A stretch of 64,000 bases of DNA. Source: Hsuehochloa calcarea. Taxonomy: Eukaryota > Streptophyta > Magnoliopsida > Poales > Poaceae. Of the stretch, positions 23,933-36,000 are shown in pieces. The position numbers and the translations under genes are program-made. Where the stretch lies: positions 17,543,763 through 17,607,762 of the forward strand of contig CM070601.1 in the NCBI GenBank assembly GCA_036346395.1. The letters are read 5' to 3'. The notes below the pieces were generated by a model. The model was not told the origin of the DNA. It worked only from the letters and a program-made list of their open reading frames with translations, and made no database searches. Positions within the stretch are counted from its first letter, which is position 1. Each line of letters starts with the position of its first letter.

Positions 23933-25034
23933 CCATGGTGAAAACCTAAAATTACAGACGGTTCTAACCACGAATCGTCTGTGATGAGATACTCATCACA
24001 GAAGGTTCGTGGTTAGAACCGTCTGTGATGAGACACTTATCATAGACGGTTCGTGATACGAACCGTCTGTGATATGTCATCACAGACGGTTTTTGTATAA
24101 AACCGTCTGTGATACTTTTGTTTCGTTAGGCGGGAAAACGAAAATTTGAACCTAATGGCGGGCTCCCGAAAATCTCTCTATATTAACAGAGTCATTCATC
24201 TCCCCCTTTGCCATCTCCATCTCCTCCTTTGCCATCTCCATTTCCTCCTCTGCCATTTCTCCTCCTCTGTCATTTCTCCTCTGGCCTCCCCTGAGCTCGT
24301 CACCCGCGACCTCCTCCATCTCCTCTACGTCGCCCCAGCCTCGTCATCGCCGGCCTCCCACAACCTCGTCGCCCCCGGCCTCCTCTACTTCGTCGCCCCG
24401 TCCTCCCCTGAGTTCGTCGCCTGCGGCCTCCTCCACCTTGCCCCGGCCTCATCGTCGCCGGTCTCCCATGACCTCGTCACCCCAGCCTCCCACGACCTCA
24501 CTCTCTCTACTCCCCCCTTTTGTTCTGTGATGTGGATTACTACTATGATCTGTTAGTGCTCTGTGAATGGATTGAGTTGATGCTACTGTGATGTGGGTGA
24601 TGCATGCCGTATTGTTTTTAGTACTCTGTGAATGGATTGAGTTGATGCTACTGTGATGCTATGGCTATTGTGGGAAAGCTAGCGAAATCTGAAAATCAAT
24701 ATCAGATTCATTCGCGAAGCTCGAGAGGCTCCAGACGAAGTGAAAATCCGCTTTCGTTTTTTTTTTGCCATAGAAAAACTATCACAGATGGTTCTTTTTT
24801 AGAACCGTCTGTGATAATTGACTATCACAGATGGTTCTATTCACGAACCGTCTGTGATAGCGACTATCACAGACGGTTCGTGAATAGAACCGTCTGTGAT
24901 AGCATTTTTCACAGACGGTTAAAAAACCGTATGTGATGACCTCGTGTCATCACAGACACAAAAATTCAGACGGTTCAAAAACCATGTGTGATGATGGTTT
25001 AGAACCGTCTGTGATGAGCTTTTCTGTAGTAGTG
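23933..25034. mobile_element. Non-autonomous CACTA element
   Basis: The right end reads, inward, CACTACTACAGAAAAGC, a canonical CACTA terminus. The left end is degraded (CCATGGTGAAAACC). Both sub-terminal regions (about 23950-24115 and 24780-25018) are packed with direct and inverted copies of CACAGACGGTTC, the array type bound by CACTA transposases. The interior (24130-24760) is Leu/Ser/Pro-rich low complexity with no transposase. TSD was not certain. Confidence 0.8.
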
Positions 25035-26169
25035 ACGGCTGCTACTAAACAGAGGTGGCTAACACAGTGGCTGGTCGGCTTGTGCAATCAGAGTGCACGG
25101 CTCTCGAGCTGACGGGGATCGACAATCTAGGGTTGTTGTGCAAGATGTGCATGGTGCTCTCCAGCATGCAGTGTGTCATCCGGAGCGCCGAGTTGTGAAA
25201 CGCAACATGTGAGTCGTGACCGACGTGAACATCACGAACGTGGGCCTTGGTGGTGGGGGTGGCGAGGTTGAGGACGGGACCGACATCACAAGCATCGGTC
25301 GATGCCTTGGCAACCTGTTGCGACCGCACAGGCAAGCTTGACTCACAAAGAGCGTTAGCTACACTAGATGATGTTTGACACATGTGCCAAGTGCAGGTAC
25401 ACGGCCGTCGTGGTTCGGTTGAATAAGGGGACCAATCTGTTGTTATTTAACCCACTTTGCTATTGAAAGTTTTCTTTAAAAAAAAACAAAACCGACATGA
25501 GTACTTTCCAAATTGATCTAGGTTATTAGCATTTGGTTTCAATTACATAATACAGAGCAAACTAAGTAAGACTTCCAGTAGGTGGCTGCTTTAGGATTGT
25601 TACGGTAACAATGGATCTAGGTGTTTTGCCCATTGTTGCTCATGTCGAGACCTTATCCATGATGATGGATTGCTTGCAAAGTAACTAAATGCATTTGGAT
25701 TGTATATTTTGCATACAAAGGAAATATTTATTATGAATTTTTACTAGCCTTTTCTCAATTGACGTGTTTATTTAGAATTGTATTGTATCAACACAATTGG
25801 CTATATCCCCTGCAGTTGATGCCCTCTTTTGATAGTATTCTTTTGATTGATTGATTGATACATTTGATATACATGTGTGCAAAATAAAAAAGATATTAGA
25901 TGCAAGGTTTAGGATTCTGTTGTGGGCACTCCGCTAGTATCTCTAAAAAGGAAACCTAAATAAGAAAACAATATTTCTAAAGAAGGAAACAAAATGTCTA
26001 AAGAAGGAAATCATATCTCTAAGGACAGAAACAAATAAGCACCGGCTAATCTCCTGTTGTTGCCGCACCCTTGGGCCGGTTCCACATTTGCTGTGTTGTG
26101 TGTTCCTAGCATTTTGCTAGAGTGGTAACTGAAGCCTCCCCTACGTACCCCGCTCCAAGCCTTCACGCT
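25035..26169. other. Upstream region of the LRR1 gene, no gene seen
   Basis: 25040-25400 is GC-richer and could be an old gene fragment, but no frame on either strand is recognisable. 25440-26050 is AT-rich and includes a short run of AAGGAAAC/AAGAAGGAAAC repeats (about 25950-26030). The promoter of the LRR gene should lie in the last few hundred bases. Confidence 0.4.
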
Positions 26170-26176
26170 TTATAAC
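26170..26176 (+). promoter_or_regulatory. Probable TATA box of the LRR1 gene
   Basis: TTATAAC about 106 bp upstream of the ATG at 26276, at a spacing that suits a 5' UTR of about 75 bases. The motif is TATA-like rather than perfect. Confidence 0.5.
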
Positions 26177-26275
26177 CCCGAGACCACAGTTCAAAGCACA
26201 CGGCACAGCAAAGCTTCGAAACGCCAAAACAGCGGCCGCTGCGCTTGCCCCGCTCGTATCAGGCCGCCGACCTCC

Positions 26276-29200
26276 ATGGCGCCCAGAACCCTAGTAGCCC
26301 TCCCCGCCGCCGCGGTCGTCCTGCTGGTGGTTTCGTCCCTGGCGCCGGTGTCGGCGAACCTGGACGTCGACGCGCTCACGGCCCTGAGGAACGGGCTCCA
26401 CGACCCCGACGGCGAGCTGCGGAGCTGGGACCCGAATCTGTTGGATCCCTGCACCTGGCTACGTGTGACCTGCAACGACGACACCAAGCGCGTCATAAGA
26501 ATGTGAGTGAGACGATCCTTAATTCCCTCCCTCCTCCACTACCGTTTCACTTGGATCACCTGTTCAGTCTCGGGAGGATTTGTGTGGGGATTTGAATTAT
26601 AGCGCGAGTGAATGAGGAGGTGGATTTGAGCTGTCGATCAAATGTGCCGCAGTAGATGTGCGTTGTTGTTTCTTAAACGTGTATGCTTGCATTGGCTTTT
26701 GCTGCTCATAGATTTCCTGGTTTCTTTCAAAAAAAAAAACCACGCAGGTTTCGGAGATATGATTTGCTCATCTCAGGATTTGTGCTCAAACACATCTAGG
26801 GTTCATCCATTCCGGACCCTGTAATCTTAGGTTTCTGCGGCACACGCGCGGCGGTGAGGAGGAAGATGACAGTGTGCGAGAGGAGCATGAACCTAGGAGC
26901 AAATCCAGCCGTCGAAAAGTAAATGACGCGAGGAAAAGTTTTGGCCGAGCTAGCTAGGACCAGAGCCGCTCCAGATGTGCTCATGTTGAAACCTCTTGTG
27001 CAGGCCGCAGGGCCGGGACAAATGTACTCATGTTGGCCGATGGCTACAAAAGTCATGTATAAACTTGTGATTTTGAAGGCCTTATCTGCATCTGATTGTT
27101 TGCCTGAAATTTCACCCTTTGACAGAGATATTGGCCACTTGAACTTGTCCGGTCGTCTGGCGCCCGAGCTTGGGAAACTGGACCAGCTACAATATATGTA
27201 ATCCCTTGTAATCCATCTGTTTTGCTTGCTTTGTCTACTGGCTTTTGGTACTGTATTAATTTTAAGGGATTGACTACACAGCATTCGAATGTTTTTTTCT
27301 TTCAAAAATCAGTCACTTTGTGGACCTTTAGATGTCAATCCAACGATGCTTGCTCCTCCCGTGCTCCCCCGCCACCACCTTCTTCCCCGTCTCCGGCTAC
27401 CGCCGCCGAATCCGCCAGCGCCACCCCCGCCTTCTAATTTCTAGTCGATTCACGTGCTCCCCCGCCGACCTCCACCACCCACCGCCCTCCTCCGACCCGC
27501 GGCCAGCTGCGCCACCGCCGCCTCGCCGCCCCTCCGCCACCGCCGCCCACCGCCATGCCTCCGCCATCCCTCCCTCCCTCTATAGCTGGGGTCCGGTGAA
27601 CCCAAAACCTAATCCGGCGAAGCCCCGCCCTAACTCACCGCCGCCGCCGCCGGAGAAGACAATCATGCCACCGGCCAGAGCACGAATCATGGCACAGATC
27701 TAAAGGTCAGAAATCTGACTGATTTCTTTAAAAAAAAATCATTCGACTGATGTATAGCAGATTCATAATTTTAAAAACATTAATCAACAATAACCTATTC
27801 CGTCCATTATGAAAACTGGGATGTTTAATTCTTATAATTATCATAGGTTGAACATGAAGGCAGGATTTATGTTGCATTCATGATAGAGCTTAACTAGTTT
27901 GGCAGTTTAAAATTAGATTTAGTTTTTCTGTTTTTGAGAGGAAAAATTATGCAAGATAGTTTTCATAGAATTGCAGTTCATCAGTTACATATTGGATTGA
28001 TGTGTTTGAAGTTTCCTTTGACTCTGAAAACTACCTACTCATTATCCATGTCAGCGAATGCGGTATTATTTACCATTTTGGCATCTGAACAGGGAAATTG
28101 AGAGGAACAATATTCAAGGAACAATCCCATCAGAGTTTGGTAATTTGAAAAATCTGATCAGCCTGGACTTGTCCGAAAACTCCATTTCAGGGCCTATTCC
28201 TCCATCACTTGGGAAACTGAAGTCCCTGGAAATCATGTAAGTTCATGTTCTTCGAATGTTTTCCATCATATATTTGTCCTTGTCCATGCAAGTAATGCTC
28301 ATAGTAGTTGTACATAATATGACTTCTTGAAATTTGGATGCCCAATGTTAATTCCGTTGATGATGACTTTCGTTCTTGTTCAAATAGTGCCGATCTGCTT
28401 TGGGGAGTTGTTATACCCCATACCCTGCAGGGTCCAAATCGGCTCAGACTCACTCTCACTCGGAATAGACAATACACACGTTAGCAACACATTTGCATTT
28501 TCTAAATCAACTTGTGCAAAATGGTTAACCTATGGTTGGTCTTATATGTTGGTGATTTTGTCCATCAACTAGCGAGGTGGTAGTAATCTTGATACGGCAC
28601 AAATTAGAGGAACCCTAATTTGTACGCGAGTTGGCCCGATCCTTCACGGCACAATCAAGAAATAGCAGCATTTCTCCTTGTTCTTGTGCGCCAGTAGAAA
28701 TACAAGTTCGCGTGTGTAGGTGCACAAGTACGGGAAAAGGGGACCAATGGGAGCCCTGGTCTCACCATAGTTGATGAAACCCTATATATAGATTTTAATT
28801 TGCTCATATAGAATAATAAAATATTTTTACTTAGCATCCATTGATATTTAGTTATCATCATATGCCTCTTGAATAAACATTTTCTGGCTCCGTCCCTATA
28901 TGTGCACACCACAGACCCAGTTCCTCTCGGAGACCCTATATTGCAATCCTTCCACCTGTGCACACCTCAATGCACAAACGAAAAGCAAGGATCAAAATCC
29001 AGTGAATAGATCCAAGCACCAAAGCAAAGATCCACACGCGGACACGCCTAGATGAATTCCTATATTCAAGACTTCACAAGAATCATACACACGGTATTGA
29101 CGGTATTGGCCGCCATCATGACAGCAGGCTCGGTCATAGAAACACACGCACTCTAACTTGGGTTGGACTCGGACTCTTACTCCCTAAACAAATGACTAGG

Positions 29201-30331
29201 ACCTCCCCTCCTGACATACGTCTAGTCCGGCACATATGTCATGCCGTGTGATCACATATCTGGGCCCACACGCATATGCATATGCCCGCGCCTCTGACTC
29301 GCACGTATGTATGGCCGCAAGGGTGATTCTGATACCATTTGTAACACCCTAGGGTCCAAATCGGCTCAGGTGTACTCAGGGATTTTTATATCACTACAAA
29401 AAAAAACCGGTGGTGGCTGGTAAGGCCGATAATCGGAAAATTTCGGCCGGTTTCCCAAAATTTTTTGAATTTTAAATTTAAAAAAGTCAAATTCGGTCAA
29501 AATTTGATCAAAATTCAACAAAACCGGGCAGAACGGGGAAACACAGCATGCATATTTGTCAGTGCAATGCTCTCTCTCTCTCTGAATTTTTTCGATTACT
29601 TTTGTGCTTGAAGTGGAGGGTTAGCAAGGGTGTGCACCAAACGGGGATTAAGCTGGCCTTATGGCTTATGAAACCTTTTTCATTCTAATGCACAACGTTT
29701 GGCTGCATTAGATTTGTTTCTGAACCCTTCTAATACATGGAATGAATGATGATGCTTTGATAGGCAATTGTACCACAACCGTTTAACAGGGCCAATCCCA
29801 AGGGAACTGGTTGGACTGTCCAAACTGAAAGTTTTGTAAGTAACAGTTGAACTTCCAGTGCTCCCAGTATCTCCATTCTTCACTGCACACCTTTTTCGGC
29901 TGTATTAACTTTTTGCCCCTTCTTTCCACTGCAGAGGTCTCTCAAACAATGATCTTTGTGGAACAATTCCGACATCCGGACCATTCAAGGACATGCCTCC
30001 GAGCAGGTAAATTAAGTGGAATGGAACTCTCTTCACGGTATTGGGATATTCCTATCTGTTTGGAGAAATTAGAAATATGCTCAGATTTTAGGTACGGCTA
30101 GCTAATATTCCAAGTTGGAGGCGCAGACCAGTAAAACTTGGAACAAATGCGGCCTTTCAATGCTTTCTGACCTTAGTTAGCCATTTTATCGCGCTCTATT
30201 TGGGTATAATAATGCGTGGCGGTTAGCTCAATTTTGCTAATCGTTGGCTTCTTTCCTGCAGCTTTGCCAATAATCCGCGCCTGAAAGGCCCTCGGATGGA
30301 AGGATTGGGAGTGGATGACACCAACTGCTAG
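26276..30331 (+). CDS. Secreted leucine-rich repeat protein, LRR1/SERK-ectodomain-like, 6 exons
   Basis: A small apoplastic LRR protein without kinase domain, related to the extracellular part of SERK receptor kinases; rice and Arabidopsis relatives (218-aa class) act in membrane-associated defence signalling. Exons: 26276-26502, 27126-27197, 28093-28236, 29764-29835, 29935-30006, 30262-30331. The internal exons are exactly 72, 144, 72 and 72 nt, one LRR per 72 nt, all in the same phase, as in SERK genes. The protein is 218 aa: signal peptide about 1-27, LRRNT cap 28-69 with DPCTWLRVTC, five LRRs about 76-195 (HLNLSGRLAPELGKLDQLQY, NNIQGTIPSEFGNLKNLISL), and a cap ending GPRMEGLGVDDTNC. No stop or frameshift was found. 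Introns 2 and 3 hold foreign-looking DNA. Start is supported by the signal peptide. Confidence 0.92.
27330..27705. other. GC-rich Pro-rich insert-like segment in LRR1 intron 2
   Basis: An abrupt 375-bp GC-rich block with a CCGCC/CCACC bias inside an otherwise AT-rich intron. The + frame (27332-27703) is Pro/Ala/Ser-rich and without domain. It looks like a captured first-exon/UTR piece or part of a MULE-type element, but no terminal repeats were seen. Confidence 0.35.
28408..29395 (-). mobile_element. LTR-retroelement remnant in LRR1 intron 3
   Basis: The motif AGGGTCCAAATCGGCTCAG occurs as a direct repeat at 28433 and 29350. Read on the minus strand, each copy is followed by an LTR-like end (GTATAACA at about 28409; GTGTTACA at about 29341), and the inner side of the right copy continues AATGGTATCAGAATC, close to a tRNA-iMet primer-binding site. 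No pol was found. A CACTACAAAAAAA sequence at 29393 starts what may be a separate CACTA fragment. Confidence 0.4.
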
Positions 30332-31240
30332 ATGCATGGCAGCATGAATAAACTAGTAGCTAGATTGTATTAAGGCTGAGCTTTTCTCCTCGTTATAGTG
30401 CTCCTTAAATAACGCCCTGTTCGTACCTAGATAAGACGTCTGCAAGAAAGTCACTAGGTCAGAGCAGAATGGCTTCTGCTGTACAAGCCAAGATGTGTCT
30501 GTGGTCGTTGCCACAGGCATCCATAATGAAATGAAATCACCAGCTGCTCAAATATGCATTGCGCTGCCTGCTTCTCGTTTCGCTTGTGCTGTATTGAATC
30601 ATTGGTAATCAAAGCGATGCACACCATTGCACCTGAAGAAGTGTTGCTGAGAGCCTTCCTTTGCCCCCTTGGAATGACGGAGAAAGACTACATCAACAAT
30701 CGAAAGAAAAAGATCAGGTGAAAAATTAAGCAAAAGCTGGTAGAATACCAATGATAAAACCGTGACTCTGAATTTGCCACCAAAAAAAAAGTGTCTATGA
30801 ATACTTGCTGTTCATTGATTTGCAGCCGACACCGAGCAGTCTGGCATGCATATGCCTTGCCTTCAGACCGCAACGGGCAGAAGTAGCCGCGGTGGTGGTT
30901 GCCCGTGTGTAGCGCGCGTCAAACGGCAGCGGCGCTCATCCGGGAGCTGATGGGGGCCACGCGCCTCTAGAAACGTACGTACGTTGCGGCATCAGGATGA
31001 CAGATTGACAAGAGCCGCGGACGCATGCAGCTTGACTCCTCTCGGTTGCTTTCCTTTCTTGTCAAATGTCAAAGGAGCAGTGTAAAATGGAACAGTAGTC
31101 GTTGAAGATAACCATACCATAAACGCGAACCCAGGAATCGTTGGGTTTGTCTTAAGGCATCTAAAGTGTGACTGTGCTAATTTTGTCTTTTCCTTTCCAA
31201 TATAGAGTGCCTCTCTCGCTCTCCAAGATGGATATCCCAC
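30332..31240. other. LRR1 3' UTR and intergenic sequence
   Basis: The 3' UTR probably ends near 30540, where AATGAAATGAAATC provides poly(A)-like elements. The rest (30550-31240) has no recognised gene. Confidence 0.4.
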
Positions 31241-31898
31241 CGAATATTAAATTGAAGAACAAAAACACCACTTCATTAACTCTCTCTCTCTCTCTCTCTC
31301 CACCCACCTGATCCCCAACTCTCTCCCTCTTGTCGCTCCCCCTCTTTCCATCGCCAAGCCAATCATTGACAGTCGCCACGTTGATGTCATCGGCAGATCT
31401 GGAGTGTGGTGGCGAAGTGCAGTGGCGTGCAACAATCCTCGGCCTCCGCCCAACGGCGGCGGGCGTCCTCAACCTCGAGCCAGCGCGCGGCGTATCTGGA
31501 GGCACGGGCAGATCTTGGAAGCATGACAACGGCGAGCTCAACTGGGCGGCCATGGCCACGAAGACCGGAAGCGACGGCTTCCATGGTGACGCCTTCTCCT
31601 CGCCCGATTCGCGGCCTCGACGATGTCCTGCAACGACGGTCAGCCTCGATGACCTCAGCACCCTTCTCCCTCTCAACCGCAAACGTGTTGTTGTCCTCCC
31701 TCTGGCGGATCTGGCCATGCGCGCAACAGCCTTGCTCTCCTTGCTCTTGGTCGAGTACGAAAGCATCAAGGTGTCACCTTCATCCATCGCTGGCGGCGGA
31801 GTACGTGGTTTCATCGACCTCGGTCAGGTGGCGACTCGGCTTCCCACGATGATGCCTTCCCCTCTTGTGCGATGGAGCGGACGACAGAGACTCCACAC
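31240..31898. other. GC-rich stretch with long open frames on both strands, unassigned
   Basis: A 206-codon frame on + (31330-31950) and a 217-codon frame on - (31814-31161) overlap. Neither shows a domain; the composition is Arg/Ser/Ala-rich, as expected from GC-rich DNA. A (CT)n microsatellite lies at about 31280-31302. It could be a captured gene fragment. The + frame runs on into a hAT MITE, which argues against a real gene as drawn. Confidence 0.35.
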
Positions 31899-32248
31899 TA
31901 GACCTATTCAAGTCTCGGGCTGGGCCGGGCCTAGAAAAACATGGTCCTAAACGGGCAAGCCTAAGCCTAGCTCAACACAACATAGGCTAGGCCCGAAGCC
32001 CCAAAAAAGTTTGAAAGTCATGTTTTCCAATTAAAATATTGTTGTTACAATTCGTTTCGGGGATAAATATTAATAATCAATTTATTGCGAGACTAAAAAT
32101 ACTAATATTTATTATTTATATTGCTATTGTTAGGATTTTTGGGGCTTCAAGACGAAAATCGAGGCCCGAGCCTAGTCCGATTTCAGGCCCGACCTGAGCC
32201 CAAAACAATCGGTCTGGGCTCACGCCGTGTTGCCCAAGAACAGGTCTG
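31899..32248. mobile_element. hAT-type MITE, 350 bp
   Basis: The ends are inverted: TAGACCTATTC on the left, and CAGACCTGTTC reading inward from the right. They are flanked by 8-bp near-identical duplications, CTCCACAC (31891-31898) and CTTCACAC (32249-32256). The sub-terminal regions are rich in GGCCCG/CGGGCC motifs, common in this MITE type. It has no coding capacity. Confidence 0.75.
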
Positions 32249-32334
32249 CTTCACACATTGTGGGCTAGACATACATATCTGGGGATAACGTATTTAATCC
32301 TAGATGTAACTAGTGCCCGTCATGGTAAGCATTT

Positions 32335-32780
32335 CTCGAGCATCATATCATGAATTTTTTTGCTAATAGCGTGAATTAGCAATTCTAGTTCACTCTCACG
32401 TCAAATGCAAAAAAAATGGCGCGAGTCCGTGCACCCGAGGACCAGAGCCGCTGGCAGGCGACACATCACCGAGTTTGTGCGCCCGGGGCACAGTGTCGCC
32501 TAGTTCGTGTGCCCGACGCATGGTGCCGCATGAGCACGGACCAAGGAACGCATGGTGTAGGACGGATCGGGGGTTGTCTGTGCCCCTAGCTCACGGACTC
32601 GGTGGCACCAGGCATACAAACTCGGCGCCACCGTGCCTTGGGCGCACGAACGAGGGGCTCCAGTCCTCTGGTGCATGGACTTGGCCCCATTTTTGCATTT
32701 GACGCGAAGATGGAGCTAGAATTGATAATTCGTGCATCAACTATGCTACATTAGCCAAAAACTCTCGTATCACTAGCCAT
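32335..32780. mobile_element. Small foldback (palindromic) element, about 445 bp
   Basis: The left arm (about 32340-32550) and right arm (about 32560-32780) are inverted copies of each other: GAATTAGCAATTCTAG / GAATTATCAATTCTAG, CGTCAAATGCAAAAA, and GAGTTTGTGCGCCC / CTCGTTCGTGCGCCC. The arms are AT-rich outside and GC-rich inside and cover nearly the whole element. The element is non-coding. Confidence 0.72.
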
Positions 32781-33034
32781 GGCTTTGTCAATGCAATATC
32801 TCTATATCAATCTAAATCCTTGCAACACACATGGAGACTAGCACAACGTTCATTTATCGAACAAAAAGAAGAAGGTTTTCCTTACAGTGTCATCCCCAAT
32901 CTTCATTGATCGATCAACGACCGCTCGATGCACACAGAGATAGACGCGACACCCTCTGAAAGAGCAAAAAATTAATGTTTGCTTGGATTCCAAGTGAAAA
33001 TGTGAAAGCAGCTTTCGGTTGGGCGGAAGGGTTA

Positions 33035-36000
33035 AACGGCTGAACTGAAGACGTTTGTTGTTTAGCTATCTGCCTTTTAGGTAGGTTGTCTGGAGTTCCC
33101 GAGTTGGAAAATATATGAAATGCCCCTAAGGCAAATGATGGCTCGTTTGATGTCGTTTAACAACAATTTACGATAATTTACGACAATTTACGACAACTAC
33201 CAAGAATTAATGACAATTCGAACACAAATAAATTTTAACGACAATTGACAGCATTTAACAACAATTTCTATACAAAAAAATCTTAATGATAATTAACGCA
33301 ATTGACAGCAATTAATCCCAATTGATCTAATTCCATGATTACACTAGTAATCAATTCAATGATTACATAAACAATTCATCTATATCGGAAAAAATAAAAA
33401 GGAAAGAAAATAAACTATGTCATAAAAAGAAAATAAAGGCGGCAGCAGAAACCAAGGCAGCGGCGGGGGAGTAGGGCGGCACCGGGGAAGGAGGAGGGAG
33501 GAGGGCGGCGTCGGGGAGGAGGAGGGAGGATGGCGGCAACGAGGAGAGAGGGCGGGCGGCGGCGATGCAGGCAGGCCGAGGCGGGCGGCTAGGGTTAGGG
33601 TTCGGGCTTGCGGAGGAGGAGAAGGGGGAGGAGGGTTTTCTTCAGTGGTAAGGGGTGGGTAAATAACCCAGAACTATAGGGACAAACTTGTAAGGCCATC
33701 CTGCTGAAGCCGTGGGAAGCTACCCCCGAGCAGCTTCCGGTGTAACATCCCAAAACCACATTTTTGGAAAATATAATAAAAATAAATAGGACAATAATTT
33801 TGAGCATGTTTATGTGTGGGAAAACTATTTTTAGCATGATTTTGAACTTTTGCATAAATCAAATAGTGAATTAACATACAAATAAAAATTTGGAAGAATT
33901 TTTTAGAAATAGTAGAATAGATAAAACCATAAAAAATAACACAAGAAACTATACTGTGTTAGGAGATCCCACAAACATTTTCATAAATTTTGGAGCATGT
34001 TTACTATGTTTAAAAATTCAAACAACAATCAACTAGTTTTGAAAAATTCAAAAGCTGTTTTGAATTTCTCGTGTGTCGTTGGGCCGAATCTACCTGTCCC
34101 AATTCTCTCGCGCAATGCTCCAGCCCATGCCAGTGCTCCCGCTCACCCTTTGGCTAACACGCTGGCCCCGCTTGCCAGAGGTTGTCTTCCACCTCTCGCC
34201 ACGCAGCACCTCGCCTGCTCCGTCGCTCGCCCACAGAACATGACTAACGCCCATAGTTGAGAGCCCCACCTACCCCCATCACCTCCGCCTGCCATTGTCC
34301 ATGCTATTCACCCCACTGTCTCGCTATCTTCCCATGCGGACGAAGAAGCACGAGAACTTCTATGAGAATGTCGCACAACCACAGGCGTCTCATCGATTTT
34401 CTCACTTGAATGCCCAAGCTACTTAAGCATTGGAGAGCACACCTTTCTACCCAACTCACCACTGTTCCATTTCACACAAAACCCGAGCTTGATCGCTTCT
34501 TAGTTTCTCAAGAACATTAGCGTCGTCTCGAATGCTGGTGAGCGTGCCTCCACAGCTCTACCACTTTGGTGAGCTTCCTCACCCACGACACTCACATCAT
34601 TTTGATCTTCGTCCACCACTCATTTCTCTCCTTTACTCAATGCAGCTCCAGGAGTCTCATAGCTCGATCGCGTTCACCTTCATCCCCAACTCCAATGTGT
34701 ACTAGATCAGAGTTACAGTGTTCTCATCGTTCTAGCAGATTTGAACATCTCCCAAGTGCGTCATCATGTGTTCCAACACTTCCCCATCTAATTCCCCTAC
34801 TTAATGTAGGCAGATTATCAAATAATCCAAGTTTCACTGCTATTCTTCTCTCTCACAGCCGCCGCCACCATTTTCGTTCTCCTTCGAAGCCAGGTGAGTC
34901 TTGATCCGATTCTTTGCATCTACACCATCTCTAGGAAGTAAGTGATCTAACGCGACACTCCTTGTATCATCTTCGTTGCTGTGGTGAGTTGTCGCTATGA
35001 AGCCCATCTGCGTCGTCGCTTCTCGTTGTCGACATGCCGCCTCAGCCCTTCTCTGACCTCATCTTCTTCGCCTTTGTGATCATGGTGAGACACTGATCCT
35101 CATGTGTGCATCATTTTGCCAAGGGTGAGTCTCTAGCACCCATTCCACCTTAGCCACCTAAGGTAGCACTGTGGCTACATGTCGCCGGCTCACCATCGGT
35201 GGCCCTAGGTCCTCGTGCCTACTCTGTTAGCATTGTTTGGACTCGCTGACTCCAGAGCACTTCTCGTTTAACCTCAGGGACATCTCCTTCACCAAAGCTG
35301 TCGTGGATCCGAAGCTTCCCGCCGCCTCTCACCGTCACGCTGCCGACTTCGTCCATCTCTCCGGTCATCTTCACGTCCCCTAGCATCGCCAAGACACCAC
35401 ATTTCCATGCCTGGGCTCCCTTGAGCTTTTCCACACCTGCCTCGCCGCCACCTTTCCCTCAACCGCGTGTGCCTTGCTTCTCTCCTTCTCTCTCTCATCG
35501 ATAGTGTGGCCCATGTGATTAGGAGGTGATTAGCGCTAATTAACAGACCTTAAAGATACTAAGTCGATGACAAGTGGGACCAAGTGAAAAGTTAAACATA
35601 AATCTAACTCAAATCGGATTTAGAGTATGTGTCACTAACATATGGGACCACACACTATTCTTAGTTTCAAAACACGTTTTAATACCCGAGAGGCTGACAT
35701 GTGGACCCCAGCTGTTAGTGGATTAAATCAAATCAGAAATTAATCATTTAGTTAAAGTAAGTAATGAATCTATGACATGTTGGACTGCCATTGATTTATA
35801 AATAAAAATCAAGAAAATAAATCTACGAGTCACTGACAAGTAGGCCACATATGCAAGTTAATAAAATACAAAAAAATAGCAAAATAGGAAAAGCCCCTTT
35901 TAGTTCAGTGGTAAATACGCTTTCCCTGTCGGAAAGCATAAACCTCAGAAGAACTCAGAGTAAAATACACTTTCTTAGTTAAAAAGCATAAACCTTAGAA

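Noticed and set aside
31161..31814. 217-codon minus-strand frame
   Set aside because: No recognisable domain, overlapped by an equally long + frame; kept only as an unassigned GC-rich stretch.
33585..33605. Telomere-like TAGGGTTAGGGTTCGGG
   Set aside because: Only two to three units inside a foldback arm; a chance GC/GA-rich stretch rather than an interstitial telomere.
35880..35945. tRNA-Asp-like stretch (TAGTTCAGTGG A-box-like, then CTTTCCCTGTCGGAAAG stem with GTC)
   Set aside because: No B box or T-arm follows and no acceptor stem pairs; it lies inside a solo LTR.
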